A DNA stretch of 64,000 bases from Microbacterium oxydans (GCF_026559675.1 NZ_CP092891.1:2294001-2358000), one strand, 5' to 3'. Positions 1 to 13,072 are shown, counted from the stretch's first letter. Notes: generated by a model from the sequence alone, not told the origin. A program made the numbers and translations.

Positions 1-660
1 GACGTAGTTGTTCCCGGGCCCCGAGACGACGTCGACCGGGTCGAGGCCGAGCGAGGGTACACCGTGCGCGAACGCTCCGATGGCTCCGGCGCCGCCCATC
101 GCGTACACCTCGGTCACACCCAGCAGCGCGGCGGCCGCGAGGATGGTCGGGTGGATGCGTCCGCCCTGATCCGCCTGCGGCGGCGACGCCAACGCGATCT
201 GCGTGACACCGGCGACCTGCGCCGGGACGACATTCATGATCACGCTGGACGGGTAGACGGCCTTGCCGCCGGGGATGTACACGCCCACGCGGTGCACGGG
301 CTGCCAGCGCTGAGTGATCACCGCACCCTCGCCGATCCGGGTGACCCGGCTCTCGGGGACCTGGGCGGCCGAGGCGAGACGGACCCGCCGGATCGCCTCC
401 TCGAGGGCATCGCGCACCTCGGGAGCCAGCTCCGCCAGCGCCTCGGTGATGTGCGCCTCGGGAACGCGCACCTCGTGCGCGGTCACCGCGTCGAACCTCT
501 CGGCCTGCTCGCGGAGAGCGGCCTCGCCCCGCACACGCACGTCCTCGACGATGCGTGCAGCGGTGTCCAGCGCCTCGGCCCGCGCCTGTGCGGCTCGGGG
601 GACGGCGGCGAGCATGTCGGCGGGCGAGAGCTCGCGCCCCCGCAGATCGATCGTGCGCAT
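1..660 (-). CDS. hisD: histidinol dehydrogenase, N-terminal part (3' end outside window)
   Basis: The 220 visible codons begin MRTIDLRG and include the HisD segments GVYIPGGKAVYPSSVIMN and, at the window edge, DPVDVVSGPGNNYV, both typical of the family. HisD is the zinc-dependent cytosolic enzyme that oxidises L-histidinol to L-histidine with NAD+, the last step of histidine synthesis. The ATG at 658-660 lies one base after the stop of the upstream membrane protein gene, so the two are probably co-transcribed and translationally coupled. The C-terminal half, with most zinc and catalytic residues, is not in the window. The gene is cut by the edge rather than visibly broken. The rest of the his operon would be expected beyond the left edge. 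Confidence 0.96.
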   Translation of the reverse strand, partial: MRTIDLRGRELSPADMLAAVPRAAQARAEALDTAARIVEDVRVRGEAALREQAERFDAVTAHEVRVPEAHITEALAELAPEVRDALEEAIRRVRLASAAQVPESRVTRIGEGAVITQRWQPVHRVGVYIPGGKAVYPSSVIMNVVPAQVAGVTQIALASPPQADQGGRIHPTILAAAALLGVTEVYAMGGAGAIGAFAHGVPSLGLDPVDVVSGPGNNYV

Positions 661-661
661 T

Positions 662-1855
662 TCAGCCCTTCGTGATGTCGGAGATGTCGTGGAGATAGCC
701 GATCCGTCCGTCGTCATGTCGGACGACGTACGCACCCCCACGGTCCTCGATCACGAGAGCCCAGGCGTTCGGGCCGATGCGGAAGAGCGGTTCGCCGCGC
801 TCGTCGTGGACGTCGCGCTCGGACGGCGCGAGGATCCAGAACGGCTGGGCAGCAGGAGCAGCCTCGCGCGGGTTCGTGGCGTCGAGATCGGCGTCCGTGA
901 CGCCCTCCAGCACCAGCGGGGCCGACTCTTCCGGGATGACGTCCGTCTCGTAGGTGGCCGCGGTCTCCAGCAGAGATTCGATGCTTCCGGTGTCCGAGAC
1001 GATCTCCGGCTCCTGCCCCCGGGAGCGGCGCGAGTAGGTGGGCACGTACTCCTCGTCGGCGGTCGCCTGCTCGGTGCCGATGTCCCCACCCGACGCGTGC
1101 GCCGTGAGCGGCACCTGGTCGGCCAGGTCGAAGCGGGCGATCTCATCGGTGGCCTGCCGGCCGTCGGTCTCGATGTCGCCGACGACGAGCGGAAGGGCCG
1201 AGTCGTCCACGATGACGTCGGTCAGATCGGCTTCCGAGGCCGAAGACGTGTCGGGGGCCCCGGCGACCGGCACCGGTTCCGGGCGCGGACGCGCGATGAC
1301 GGGACGCACCGGATTCGCGTTGCGGTGAGCGAGCGTGACCAGCCGACCGTGGAAGTCCTCCTTCAGCCCGGGCACGATCGGGGCGAACACCGTGAGCACG
1401 ACCAGCGCGAGCGAGGTGATGACCATCGCGACGCCGTTCCACGGGAGCCCCCAGTGGCCGCTGGAGATCAGGGCGGAGACCGCGAGCCAGAGGTTACCCA
1501 CCCAGATGACCGCGGAGACGGAGAACGCCACGGAGGCGAACTGGTCGATACCCAGCGACCCGACCCGGCGGATTCCGTCCGGAGAGAACCGGCGCAGCAC
1601 GATCAGGAAGACGGCGACCGTCGGGATCGCGACGGGCAGGATCCACTGGATGCCGACGCCCCACAGCGAGAGCCCGCCACCGAGCGGGAAGAAGGACAGG
1701 ACGAACGACACCAGCCACACGCCGACGATGAGAAGCTCACGCAGGGTGAATCCGAGGATTCCGAACTCCGGCGTCACCTCGTCGTCGTAGAGGACACCGT
1801 CGTCGTCGCTGAAGACCGTGTCCTCAGGGTCCGGTTCGGGAAGATCCGTGCTCAT
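662..1855 (-). CDS. uncharacterised four-helix membrane protein between dnaE and hisD
   Basis: A protein of 397 residues. After an acidic N-terminus (about 30 residues) come four hydrophobic segments at roughly residues 35-60, 70-90, 100-130 and 140-165. A long Pro/Ala/Asp-rich cytosolic-looking region follows, ending in about 60 more ordered residues (PFWILAPSERDVHDERGEP onward). I do not recognise a named family. The ATG at 1855 is chosen because AAAGGA lies seven bases upstream; an in-frame GTG at 1873 has no such site. The gene follows dnaE and its stop is one base from hisD, so it may be transcribed with hisD. Function unknown; association with the envelope is an inference from the helices only. 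Confidence 0.85.
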   Translation of the reverse strand: MSTDLPEPDPEDTVFSDDDGVLYDDEVTPEFGILGFTLRELLIVGVWLVSFVLSFFPLGGGLSLWGVGIQWILPVAIPTVAVFLIVLRRFSPDGIRRVGSLGIDQFASVAFSVSAVIWVGNLWLAVSALISSGHWGLPWNGVAMVITSLALVVLTVFAPIVPGLKEDFHGRLVTLAHRNANPVRPVIARPRPEPVPVAGAPDTSSASEADLTDVIVDDSALPLVVGDIETDGRQATDEIARFDLADQVPLTAHASGGDIGTEQATADEEYVPTYSRRSRGQEPEIVSDTGSIESLLETAATYETDVIPEESAPLVLEGVTDADLDATNPREAAPAAQPFWILAPSERDVHDERGEPLFRIGPNAWALVIEDRGGAYVVRHDDGRIGYLHDISDITKG

Positions 1856-1926
1856 GGGTGGTCCTTTCGTCACAATGCTCGACGGGGGCGTTCGTCGTGC
1901 TGCCGACGGCTCACGATCCTACCTGC

Positions 1927-5445
<3,519 letters not shown>

Positions 5446-5452
5446 GCCTTCG

Positions 5453-5458
5453 AGTCTA
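5453..5458 (-). promoter_or_regulatory. -10 hexamer TAGACT of dnaE (leaderless type)
   Basis: TAGACT followed by seven bases and the ATG at 5445. The transcript would begin at or next to the start codon, which fixes the dnaE start. Confidence 0.55.
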
Positions 5459-5509
5459 CGGCGGAGCCCCGACACCGGAGGTCGGCGCCGGGGCTCCGTC
5501 GACGACTCG

Positions 5510-6586
5510 CTACCCCTGGGGCGCGGAGTCCACGACCGACGTGTGCACCGTGGTGGTGGAGTCGGCCATGTCGCCTGCCGGTCCCCCGCTTCCGTACTTC
5601 TCCGAGATCGAGGAGACCAGGCCCTCCTCGGTGTCGATCACGATCGTCGTCGTGCGGTGACCCGGTACCACGTACTGCAGCGTCGCGCTGGAACCGTCAT
5701 CCGCGAGCACCTCGAATCCGGGGATCAGCGCGATCGCGAGGAAGAACGCCGAGCGCAGGTCGGCCGGCATCAGGTTGATCGCCGACGGGTCGCTGAGACT
5801 CGCCACGAGCCACCGGTCGCCCTCCTCCCCCGTCATCCCCGACTGCGCGCGGAGCCAGTCGAGCAGGTCCCGCGGCTCCCGCGGCATCTCGGAGTAGTAC
5901 GGACGGTATCGATCCGCCAGGTACGGCGTCGGCGGTTCGTCACCTCCCACGGCGAGGTACTCGCCCGCCGGGAGTGTCTCGATCGTGCCACGTTCACGAA
6001 TCGCGGAGTCGGGCGAGGACGACCATTCCCGTGCCGCCTCCGCGCCACGGGACCCGAAGGAGTCCACGACCTCGGAGAAGCCCCAGTCGTAGAACCAGTC
6101 GCCGGCTCGGTCGGCCGGGACGTAGAGCACGCGCGTGTCGCGCTCCAGCACGGCGGCGTCGCCGCCGTCGCGCGAGGCGTTGAACGCGAACGTGTTCTCG
6201 TCATCGTCATCGGCCCAATCGGCCTTCCAGAAATGGAGGTGCTCGCCGACGGTCTCGATCCGCAGGTACTGCCCGGGGAGGAGTGTCGTGTCCTGCGCGT
6301 CGAACGTCACCGCGGACGCCCGCTCCAGCACCTCCGCCGCCGCGGCATCGGGCGCGGCGGGCGGCGCGAGCACCGAACCGGCCACGATCGCGGTCACCGC
6401 CGCCCCGGCGACGAGACCACCGATGCCGATCCCGGCCCAGGTCCGTCGTCGCGAAAGACGCGCTCGCTCCGGGCGCGCACTCCCCGCCATCTCCCTCGTC
6501 AGCACCCGCCGCGCCGCGAGCACGGTGTCGTCATCCACACGGGACTCGTCGATCCCGATCTCACGAACTTGTTCCATAAGCTGCAT
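5510..6586 (-). CDS. CU044_5270-like membrane protein, partner of the ECF sigma factor
   Basis: A protein of 358 residues with a basic cytosolic N-terminus, one membrane segment at about residues 50-75 (WAGIGIGGLVAGAAVTAIVA) and a long outer domain. The layout and the segment LLPGQYLRIETVGEH resemble the CU044_5270 family, which commonly sits next to sigma-70 factors in actinobacteria. The ATG at 6586 has AAGGAGG upstream and overlaps the 3' end of the sigma gene by 26 bases, so the two form one operon. By position it could act as an anti-sigma factor or envelope sensor. No zinc-binding HxxxCxxC motif of ZAS anti-sigma factors is seen, so that role is inference. Confidence 0.75.
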   Translation of the reverse strand: MQLMEQVREIGIDESRVDDDTVLAARRVLTREMAGSARPERARLSRRRTWAGIGIGGLVAGAAVTAIVAGSVLAPPAAPDAAAAEVLERASAVTFDAQDTTLLPGQYLRIETVGEHLHFWKADWADDDDENTFAFNASRDGGDAAVLERDTRVLYVPADRAGDWFYDWGFSEVVDSFGSRGAEAAREWSSSPDSAIRERGTIETLPAGEYLAVGGDEPPTPYLADRYRPYYSEMPREPRDLLDWLRAQSGMTGEEGDRWLVASLSDPSAINLMPADLRSAFFLAIALIPGFEVLADDGSSATLQYVVPGHRTTTIVIDTEEGLVSSISEKYGSGGPAGDMADSTTTVHTSVVDSAPQG

Positions 6587-7166
6587 CGCTCTCCTCCTTC
6601 GCCATCCATGTCAGTCGGGCCGCTCCGTGCGAGCCGGGCGGTGCGAGCTTGCGACGAACGCGATTCAGCCGGGATCGAACGGTTCCGACCGGCACACCCA
6701 GCGCGGTGGCGATCTGCTCGTACGTGAGATCACCCCATGCATGCAGCAGCAGCGTGTCCCGATCTCTCGCCGCGAGGGCCGCGATCCGCGGAGCCAGAGC
6801 CCGTATGGCGGCGTCGGCGTCGAGTCGCGAATCGGAAGCGACCTGAGGAGCCTCTCCCGCGACCTCCTCCGCCGATGCCGAGGCCTCGAACGCCCGCCAC
6901 TGTCGCGCTTCCGCGGCTCGATGGCTCTTCACCACCCTGGTCGCGATGCCGAGCAGCCAGGGCCGCGCCGACTCCGTCTCGAGGTCGAAGGACGCGCGCC
7001 GCCGGAAGGCGACGAGGAACGTCTCGCTCAGGACGTCGTCGACGGCGTCCGCGCCGACACGTCGCCGGATGTAGCCGCCGACGGGTCGGACGTGCCGCTC
7101 GAAGATCTCGGAGAAGACTCCGGGCTCGTCGAGCGACCGCTGGATGATCTCGCTGTCCGTGCTCAC
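6561..7166 (-). CDS. ECF-type sigma-70 family RNA polymerase sigma factor
   Basis: A protein of 201 residues with the two expected domains: region 2 near residues 20-65 (RHVRPVGGYIRRRVGADA, VDDVLSETFLVAFRRR) binding the core enzyme and -10 DNA, and region 4 near residues 135-180 with the helix-turn-helix LTYEQIATALGVPVGTVRS. The Ala/Glu-rich linker between them is usual for ECF factors. It would direct RNA polymerase to a small alternative regulon. The next gene, overlapping by 26 bases, is its probable membrane-bound regulator. The start at GTG 7166 is the most upstream in-frame choice; no strong ribosome binding site is seen. Confidence 0.88.
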   Translation of the reverse strand: MSTDSEIIQRSLDEPGVFSEIFERHVRPVGGYIRRRVGADAVDDVLSETFLVAFRRRASFDLETESARPWLLGIATRVVKSHRAAEARQWRAFEASASAEEVAGEAPQVASDSRLDADAAIRALAPRIAALAARDRDTLLLHAWGDLTYEQIATALGVPVGTVRSRLNRVRRKLAPPGSHGAARLTWMAKEESDAAYGTSS

Positions 7167-7197
7167 ACTGAGTATTGAGTCGAATCGTGAAAACGGT

Positions 7198-7797
7198 TCA
7201 CGCTTTCTTCGGCGCCGTCCGCGACGGGCTCAGATCGAGCCGCATCAGCACGCGCGGGAAGCCGTCGAGCACCGACCCGGTGTCGGCCGCCTTCACGAAA
7301 CCGGCGCTCTCGAACAGCGACCGCGTGCCGACGTAGGCCATGGTCAGGTTCACCCTCTCCCCGCCGTTGTCGACCGGGTAGCCCTCGATCGCCGGGGCAC
7401 CTCTCTCCCGCGCGTAGGCCACCGCTCCCTCGATCAGCGCGTGGGAGATGCCCTGCTTGCGGTGTCCGGGACGCACCCGGAAGCACCACAGCGACCACAC
7501 ATCGAGGTCGTCGACGGCGGGGATCAGCAGATTGCGCGCGAAACTCGTGTCGCTCCGCGGGTGCAGAGCCGCCCAGCCGACCGGTTCGTCGTCGAGATAC
7601 GCGATGACGCCGGGCGGAGGATCCTGATGGCACAGCTCACGCACACGGTCGGCACGCTCCTGCCCCTTCAGCGCCACGTTCTCCTTGCTGCCGATGCGAT
7701 AGCTCAGGCAGAAGCACACGTTCGACGTCGGCTTCTTCGGCCCGACGAGCGTCGCGACGTCGTCGAACACGGTCGCAGGACGAACCTCGATGGTCAT
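7198..7797 (-). CDS. GNAT family N-acetyltransferase
   Basis: A protein of 199 residues with the acetyl-CoA-binding pattern of GNAT enzymes: CFRVRPGHRKQGISHALIEG matches motif A (R/QxxGxG/A), preceded by a beta strand WSLWCF and followed by ERGAPAIEGYPVD and an aromatic SLFESAGF segment. Such enzymes move an acetyl group from acetyl-CoA to an amine; the substrate cannot be read from the sequence. The N-terminal segment CFCLSYRIGSKENVAL is common in one actinobacterial GNAT subgroup. MTIEVRP at 7797 is preferred to the GTG codon at 7815. Flanking genes (rluA upstream, sigma factor downstream) do not suggest a shared pathway. Confidence 0.85.
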   Translation of the reverse strand: MTIEVRPATVFDDVATLVGPKKPTSNVCFCLSYRIGSKENVALKGQERADRVRELCHQDPPPGVIAYLDDEPVGWAALHPRSDTSFARNLLIPAVDDLDVWSLWCFRVRPGHRKQGISHALIEGAVAYARERGAPAIEGYPVDNGGERVNLTMAYVGTRSLFESAGFVKAADTGSVLDGFPRVLMRLDLSPSRTAPKKA

Positions 7798-7845
7798 GCG
7801 CCCAGTGTCGCGCACATGTCCGACATCGTGCGGGAGAAGCGCGAG

Positions 7846-8766
7846 CTACTCGCCGCGCAGCACGTCGAGGGCGTGACGGAAGTCCTCGGGATACGGGGAC
7901 TCGAACTGCACCCAGTCCCCCGTGGTCGGGTGGGCGAACGCCAGCTGGTGCGCGTGCAGCCACTGCCGGGTGAGGCCGAGCCGGGCCGACATGGTCGGAT
8001 CGGCTCCGTAGAGCGGGTCGCCGACGCAGGGATGCCGGTGCGCCGCCATGTGCACGCGGATCTGGTGCGTGCGGCCGGTCTCGAGATGGATCTCGAGCAG
8101 CGACGCCCCCGGGAATGCCTCGAGCGTCTCGTAGTGCGTGACCGACGGCTTTCCGTCCGGGACGACGGCGAACTTCCAGGAGTGGTTCGGGTGGCGCCCG
8201 ATCGGCGCGTCGATCGTCCCCGCCAGGGGGTCGGGGTGCCCCTGCACGACCGCGTGGTAGATCTTCTCGACCGTACGGTCCTTGAAAGCCTGCTTCAACA
8301 CCGTGTAGGCGTGTTCGGACTTCGCGACCACCATCAGCCCACTGGTGCCGACGTCGAGCCGATGCACGACGCCCTGACGCTCCGGGGCACCGCTGGTGGC
8401 GACGCGGAAACCCGCTGCGGCGAGGGCGCCGACGACCGTGGGGCCCTCCCAGCCGACCGAGGGATGTGCGGCGACGCCCGTCGGCTTGTCTACCACGACG
8501 ATGTCGTCGTCGTCGTACACGATGCCGAGCTCCGGCACCGCGATCGGGACGATCTTCGGCGCCTCCTTCGGCTGCCATTCCACGTCGAGCCATCCACCGC
8601 CGCGCAGGCGGTCGGACTTGTCGAGCGTCACACCGTCCAGTCGCACCCCGCCGGCCGCGGCGACATCGGCCGCGAACGTGCGGGAGAAGCCCATGAGCTT
8701 CGCCAGGGCTGCGTCGACGCGGGTGCCGTCCAAGCCGTCAGGGACGGGGAGGGAACGCGACTCCAC
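7846..8766 (-). CDS. RluA family 23S rRNA pseudouridine synthase
   Basis: A protein of 306 residues with an N-terminal S4 RNA-binding domain (about residues 15-60) and the catalytic RluA signature [18 protein letters not shown] at about residues 133-150, where the Asp of RLD attacks the uridine. Further motifs, [12 protein letters not shown] and VGDPLYGA, are typical of the RluC/RluD branch. These enzymes turn selected uridines of 23S rRNA into pseudouridine. The gene starts two bases after the lspA stop; the lspA-rluA pair is the classical arrangement, also found as Rv1539-Rv1540 in mycobacteria. The exact target site cannot be assigned. Confidence 0.95.
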   Translation of the reverse strand: MESRSLPVPDGLDGTRVDAALAKLMGFSRTFAADVAAAGGVRLDGVTLDKSDRLRGGGWLDVEWQPKEAPKIVPIAVPELGIVYDDDDIVVVDKPTGVAAHPSVGWEGPTVVGALAAAGFRVATSGAPERQGVVHRLDVGTSGLMVVAKSEHAYTVLKQAFKDRTVEKIYHAVVQGHPDPLAGTIDAPIGRHPNHSWKFAVVPDGKPSVTHYETLEAFPGASLLEIHLETGRTHQIRVHMAAHRHPCVGDPLYGADPTMSARLGLTRQWLHAHQLAFAHPTTGDWVQFESPYPEDFRHALDVLRGE

Positions 8767-8768
8767 GG

Positions 8769-9452
8769 TCAGCGACCCTCCGATGCGGGGGCCGCATCCT
8801 CCGAAGGCGCGTCGTCATCGTGAGCGGCGTCAACGGAAGACACGTCTTCCGCGTCCACCTCATCCGCATCCGTCTCCGTCGCGACCACGGCCGCCTCCGC
8901 GGCAGCCTCGGCTTCTTCGTCGGTCTCGACGACGGCGTGGTCACGCTCGCGGGTGCCGTCGAAGCGCAGTCCGAAGACCACGAGCAGCGCGACCGAGATC
9001 ATGCCGGTCACGATGAAGATGTCCGCGACGTTGAAGATCGCCGGCATCATCCACGGCATGGAGATCATGTCGACCACGTGACCGACCGGGAATCCGGGCT
9101 CGCGGAAGAGGCGATCGCTGAGGTTGCCCAGCACACCGCCGAGCAGCAGACCGAGCACCGCGGCCCAGAGGCGCGACTTGAGGCCGAACGCCTTCCAGAT
9201 GATCACGCAGGCGACCACACCGAGGGCGATCGTGAAGATCCACGTCACCTCGGAGCCGAGCGAGAACGCCGCTCCGGGATTGCGGACGTAGTACAGCTGA
9301 AGGAACTCACCGAGGACCGGGACCGGCTTCTGCAACGGCAGATTCTCGATCGTGAGGTACTTCACAAACTGATCGGCGGCCAGCACGATCGCTGCGAGAA
9401 TCGCAACGATCGCACCGGCCGCCGACCGACGAAGGGGACGGCGTCCTGACAA
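8769..9452 (-). CDS. lspA: lipoprotein signal peptidase (signal peptidase II)
   Basis: A protein of 227 residues with the four membrane segments of LspA and both catalytic aspartate motifs: GNLSDRLF and [11 protein letters not shown]. It cleaves the signal peptide of prolipoproteins after lipid is attached to the lipobox cysteine, inside the cytoplasmic membrane. The core ends near residue 165. A long Glu/Asp/Ala-rich C-terminal tail (about 60 residues) is an extension beyond the family's usual 160-200 residues and is probably a disordered cytosolic tail. It lies nine bases after divIVA and two before rluA, suggesting one transcript. Confidence 0.96.
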   Translation of the reverse strand: MSGRRPLRRSAAGAIVAILAAIVLAADQFVKYLTIENLPLQKPVPVLGEFLQLYYVRNPGAAFSLGSEVTWIFTIALGVVACVIIWKAFGLKSRLWAAVLGLLLGGVLGNLSDRLFREPGFPVGHVVDMISMPWMMPAIFNVADIFIVTGMISVALLVVFGLRFDGTRERDHAVVETDEEAEAAAEAAVVATETDADEVDAEDVSSVDAAHDDDAPSEDAAPASEGR

Positions 9453-9461
9453 GAGGGCGCC

Positions 9462-10058
9462 TTACAGACCGATCGCGGAGACGGGCGTGGAGTCCGTGGA
9501 CGCCGACTTCTCGTCGAGCTCGCGGAGCTGGCCCTCGATGTAGCCTCGCAGCTGCGTGCGGTAGTCGCGCTCGAAGTTGCGGAGTTCGGTGATACGGGCC
9601 TCGAGCGTGTTGCGCTCGCGCTCCAGACGGGCCGATTCCTCGCGCTGCTTGGCCTCGGCCTCGGTGCGGATGCGGGCGACCTCGGTCTCGGCCTCGGCGA
9701 TGAGCGCGTTGCGCTTCGCCTCACCCTCGGCGACGTGCTCGTCGTGCAGACGCTGCGCGAGCTCGATGATGCCGGCGGTCGCGGTGGCGGAGCCGGTCGG
9801 CGCGGGCTCGGCGGGAACCTCGGCGACGGGCGCGGGAGCCTCCGGCGCGGGAGCGGCGACGGGCTCGGCGGCGGCGGGAGTCGCACCGGACTCGTACGCG
9901 GCCAGCTTGGCCTTCAGCTCGACGTTCTCCTCGAGAGCCTTGCGCCACTCGATGACGATCTCGTCGAGGAAGTCGTCCACCTCGTCCGGGTCGAAGCCGT
10001 CCTTGAAGCGGACGTGCTGGAACTGCTTGGTGACGACGTCATCCGGGGTAAGTGCCAT
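9462..10058 (-). CDS. divIVA: DivIVA / Wag31 polar growth scaffold
   Basis: A protein of 198 residues. It opens with the DivIVA lipid-binding domain (MALTPDDVVTKQFQHVRFKD), followed by DPDEVDDFLDEIVIEW. An Ala/Pro-rich linker (about residues 55-90) separates this from a long coiled coil (about 95-185, EARITELRNFERDYRTQLRG) typical of actinobacterial DivIVA. The protein binds curved membrane at the poles and recruits the wall synthesis machinery in tip-growing actinobacteria. AGGAG lies about seven bases before the ATG. It follows yggT and sepF, as in mycobacteria (Rv2147c-Rv2145c). It is normally essential and phosphorylated by PknA/B-type kinases; no site is assigned here. Confidence 0.97.
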   Translation of the reverse strand: MALTPDDVVTKQFQHVRFKDGFDPDEVDDFLDEIVIEWRKALEENVELKAKLAAYESGATPAAAEPVAAPAPEAPAPVAEVPAEPAPTGSATATAGIIELAQRLHDEHVAEGEAKRNALIAEAETEVARIRTEAEAKQREESARLERERNTLEARITELRNFERDYRTQLRGYIEGQLRELDEKSASTDSTPVSAIGL

Positions 10059-10239
10059 GAGTGGCTCCTCTTTCGATGAGTTCGAATGCCAGTATCGATG
10101 TATGGCGTGGTCGTGATGTGGCGCGAACCCGGGGCGCGCACCTGGGTGCCAGCATAGCCCCCGCGCATTGGCGCCGCGATGTCACGACACCCAGAGTCAG
10201 CGAAGTCGGTGCTGCCGTCACCGCCGATTCCCGCGGAGT

Positions 10240-10539
10240 TCAGCGCACGAAGAGTCGCACGATGTTCATCAGGATCAGGACGACCAGCAGAGTCAGCGTG
10301 AACCCGAAGTCGAGGGACAGCGAACCGATCCGCAGCGGCGGGATGAGCCGCCGGAAGAACCGGATCGGCGGATCGGTGACGACGTAGACCGCCTCAGCGG
10401 CGACCAGACCGAAGCCCTTCGGACGCCACTCCCGATTGAACATCGGGATGTAGTCCAGGATGAGGCGCGCGAACAGCACGAAGATGTAGAGCAGCAGCAC
10501 CAGGTGAACGATGCTGGCGATGACCGAGACCAGCTGCAC
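10240..10539 (-). CDS. yggT: YggT family membrane protein
   Basis: A protein of 99 residues with two hydrophobic segments (about 5-25 and 75-97) around the conserved stretch VTDPPIRFFRRLIPPL, the YggT signature. Its position between sepF and divIVA is conserved across actinobacteria (Rv2146c), which points to a division or envelope role, but the biochemical function is not established. The GTG start at 10539 lies three bases after the sepF stop and has no clear ribosome binding site, so translation is probably coupled to sepF. Confidence 0.92.
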   Translation of the reverse strand: MQLVSVIASIVHLVLLLYIFVLFARLILDYIPMFNREWRPKGFGLVAAEAVYVVTDPPIRFFRRLIPPLRIGSLSLDFGFTLTLLVVLILMNIVRLFVR

Positions 10540-10542
10540 GGG

Positions 10543-11016
10543 TTACGACTGGTCGAAGCCCGCAGACTCGGCGTCTGCGTGTGCGATGCCCCCGTGCCCC
10601 GAGACGGCGATGTTCTCCGGAGAGAGCAGGAACACCTTGGAGGTCACCCGCTCGATACGGCCGTAGAGGCCGAGGGAGAGTCCGCTCGCGAAGTCGATGA
10701 GACGGCGCGCGTCGGCGTCGCTCATCTGGGAGAGGTTGATGATGACCGGGATGCCCTCGCGGAAGCTCTCCGCGATCAGCTGCGCGTCGCGGTACTGCTT
10801 CGGGTGGACGGTGAGGATCTCGTTCACGGCTCCTGCAGACGGCTGGCGGACGGCGACGGGGCGGCGGAGAGGCGTGACGGGAGCCGGAGCCGGCTCCTCG
10901 CGCTCACGGTCGCGCTCGCGGTGGGCGCGGACCGGAGCCTGCGTCTCCTCCTCGTAGACCTCTTCCTCGTCGGCGAGGCCGAGATACACCATGGTCTTCT
11001 TCAGCGGGTTACCCAT
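10543..11016 (-). CDS. sepF: cell division protein SepF
   Basis: A protein of 157 residues. The N-terminus [14 protein letters not shown] is the amphipathic membrane-anchoring helix. An acidic and basic low-complexity linker follows (about 18-65), then the compact SepF domain (about 70-145; [37 protein letters not shown]). SepF tethers FtsZ filaments to the membrane and replaces FtsA, which actinobacteria lack; it is encoded here close to ftsZ. GGAGG is placed seven bases before the ATG. A YggS-type protein gene separates it from ftsZ, the usual order. Confidence 0.96.
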   Translation of the reverse strand: MGNPLKKTMVYLGLADEEEVYEEETQAPVRAHRERDREREEPAPAPVTPLRRPVAVRQPSAGAVNEILTVHPKQYRDAQLIAESFREGIPVIINLSQMSDADARRLIDFASGLSLGLYGRIERVTSKVFLLSPENIAVSGHGGIAHADAESAGFDQS

Positions 11017-11059
11017 CGTGTCCTCCGGTTCGAACGTTTGGGGCTGGTCTTTTCACAGG

Positions 11060-11767
11060 TTAACCCCGGTCGGGCCGGGGTCCGGTGATTGCGGAGCCGA
11101 TCCGCAGGTGTGTCGCGCCGGCGGCGATCGCCTCGACGAAGTCGCCGGTCATCCCGGCGGAGATCCACGAGGCCGACGGCTCGACGGCGCGGACGGCGTC
11201 GGCCACGGTCCTCAGACGCGCGAACGCGGCGGCGGGCTCCTCATCGAGTGGAGCCACCGCCATCACGCCCCGCAGCCGGAGCGACGGCAGCGTGAGCACG
11301 TGCTCCGCCAGTGCGGCGGCCTCGACGGGAGCGACTCCCCCGCGGCCGGGGTCGTCGGTGAGGTTGATCTGCACGAGGACGTCGAGGACGTCGTCACCGT
11401 CGGCTGCGCGGTGCAGCGCATCCGCGAAGCGGGAGCGGTCGACCGAGTGCACGACGTCGGCGCTGCGACGGATCGCGGCGGCCTTGTTCGTCTGCCCCTG
11501 CCCGATGAAGTGCCAGCGGAGGTCGAGGGCCGAGAGCTCCGACTCCTTCGCCGACAGCTCCTGCTGTCGGTTCTCGCCGACGTCCTGCACACCGAGCGCA
11601 TGCAGATCGCGCACGAGGGACGCCGGGTGGAACTTCGTCACCACGATCCGGGTGATCTCCCCCGGGTCCCTCGCCACGGCACGAGCGGCGGCCGCGATGC
11701 GCTCATCGATCGCGGTCAACCGCTCGGCCAGGCCGGATGGCGCCTGGCCGTCGACCGTCGAGGTCAC
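11060..11767 (-). CDS. YggS family pyridoxal phosphate homeostasis protein
   Basis: A protein of 235 residues of the PLPBP/YggS fold-type III family, which binds pyridoxal 5'-phosphate and buffers its pool without known enzyme activity. Motifs: VVTKFHPAS, in which the Lys is the likely PLP Schiff-base residue, [23 protein letters not shown], and SAGMTGDF followed by [13 protein letters not shown] for phosphate binding. The GTG start overlaps the ftsZ stop by four bases (GTGA), so translation is coupled to ftsZ. The YfiH/PgeF-type gene that lies between ftsZ and yggS in mycobacteria (Rv2149c) is absent here. Confidence 0.95.
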   Translation of the reverse strand: MTSTVDGQAPSGLAERLTAIDERIAAAARAVARDPGEITRIVVTKFHPASLVRDLHALGVQDVGENRQQELSAKESELSALDLRWHFIGQGQTNKAAAIRRSADVVHSVDRSRFADALHRAADGDDVLDVLVQINLTDDPGRGGVAPVEAAALAEHVLTLPSLRLRGVMAVAPLDEEPAAAFARLRTVADAVRAVEPSASWISAGMTGDFVEAIAAGATHLRIGSAITGPRPDRG

Positions 11768-12906
11768 TTCAGGAATTCGGGGATGTCGATGTCGTCGTCC
11801 GCGAAGGCCGGCTCGATGCTGGTGGTCGGAACGCGCTGCTGCACGGGCTCGGCCTGCACCGACTCGGTCTTCGACTCCGTCTCGTCGGGCAGCGCGACCT
11901 CGGGAAGCGTCGCCGCCGACGGCCGCGACACGACCATGGGGTCCAGTCGCAGCGAGGGCTCTCCGCCATCGAAGCCTGCCGCGATCACGGTCACGCGCAC
12001 CTCGTCGCCGAGGGTGTCGTCGATGACCGTACCGAAGATGATGTTGGCCTCGGGGTGCGCCGCCTCCTTGACGAGGTCGGCCGCGTCGTGGATCTCGAAG
12101 ATGCCGAGGTTCGATCCACCCTGGATCGAGAGCAGCACACCGTGCGCACCCTCGATGGATGCTTCGAGGAGCGGCGACTCGACGGCCAGCTCCGCGGCCT
12201 TGATGGCACGGTCGGCGCCCCGGGCGGAGCCGATGCCCATGAGCGCGGAACCCGCGCCCTGCATGACCGACTTCACGTCGGCGAAGTCGAGGTTGATGAG
12301 ACCCGGGGTCGTGATGAGGTCCGTGATGCCCTGGACACCGGCGAGGAGGACCTGGTCGGCGGTCGCGAAGGCCTCGATCATCGAGATGCCGCGGTCGCTG
12401 ATCTCGAGGAGACGGTCGTTCGGCACCACGATGAGGGTGTCGACCTCTTCCTTCAGCTTGGCGACGCCCGCCTCGGCCTGGCTCTGGCGGCGACGACCCT
12501 CGAAGGAGAACGGCTTGGTGACGACGCCGATCGTGAGGGCGCCGATGGACTTGGCGATGCGGGCGACGACGGGAGCGCCACCGGTACCGGTTCCACCGCC
12601 CTCGCCGGCCGTCACGAAGACCATGTCGGCACCGGTCAGGGCCTGCTCGATCTCCTCGGCGTGGTCCTCCGCGGCGCGGCGACCCACCTCGGGGTCGGCA
12701 CCGGCACCGAGGCCGCGCGTGAGCTCACGGCCCACGTCGAGCTTGACGTCGGCGTCGCTCATCAGCAGCGCCTGCGCGTCGGTGTTGACGGCGATGAACT
12801 CGACTCCGCGGAGACCGAGATCGATCATGCGGTTGACGGCGTTGACGCCGCCACCGCCGACGCCGACGACCTTGATCACGGCGAGGTAGTTCTGGTTCTG
12901 GCTCAT
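11764..12906 (-). CDS. ftsZ: cell division GTPase FtsZ
   Basis: A protein of 380 residues with all hallmarks of the tubulin homologue that forms the division ring. These are the N-terminal GTP-binding segment [15 protein letters not shown], the tubulin signature [13 protein letters not shown] and the catalytic T7 loop [11 protein letters not shown]. After a short linker comes the conserved C-terminal peptide [10 protein letters not shown], which binds SepF and FtsW in actinobacteria. GGAGG precedes the ATG. The 166 bases before it (12907-13072) probably hold a dedicated promoter. It is followed without a gap by the yggS gene. Confidence 0.99.
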   Translation of the reverse strand: MSQNQNYLAVIKVVGVGGGGVNAVNRMIDLGLRGVEFIAVNTDAQALLMSDADVKLDVGRELTRGLGAGADPEVGRRAAEDHAEEIEQALTGADMVFVTAGEGGGTGTGGAPVVARIAKSIGALTIGVVTKPFSFEGRRRQSQAEAGVAKLKEEVDTLIVVPNDRLLEISDRGISMIEAFATADQVLLAGVQGITDLITTPGLINLDFADVKSVMQGAGSALMGIGSARGADRAIKAAELAVESPLLEASIEGAHGVLLSIQGGSNLGIFEIHDAADLVKEAAHPEANIIFGTVIDDTLGDEVRVTVIAAGFDGGEPSLRLDPMVVSRPSAATLPEVALPDETESKTESVQAEPVQQRVPTTSIEPAFADDDIDIPEFLK

Positions 12907-13072
12907 GGCCGGCCTCCGATTATTCGAGCCTGGAAAAAGGATGAACCTTAAACCTCAACTAGAGGTGTAAAGTATTTCCCGGTATTGCGTTCTCTGTGAT
13001 CGACGGTAAGCGCCGCCTGGCCTGGCGCGCGCCAGGACGCGGGCGTGTCGCGCCATTCCCCCGCGAAAGCGG
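12907..13072 (-). promoter_or_regulatory. ftsQ-ftsZ intergenic region, probable ftsZ promoter
   Basis: This is the only sizeable gap inside the dcw cluster (166 bases) and is locally AT-rich around 12930-12985. It holds an inverted repeat CCTC-N5-GAGG at 12953-12965 flanked by TTTACA-like and TTTAAG-like hexamers on the minus strand. A separate ftsZ promoter here would match other actinobacteria; no start site can be fixed. Confidence 0.45.

Noticed and set aside
11024..11040. GTTCGAACGTTTG before sepF as an SOS box
   Set aside because: Half sites are not spaced as CGAAC-N4-GTTCG, and sepF is not expected to be damage regulated.
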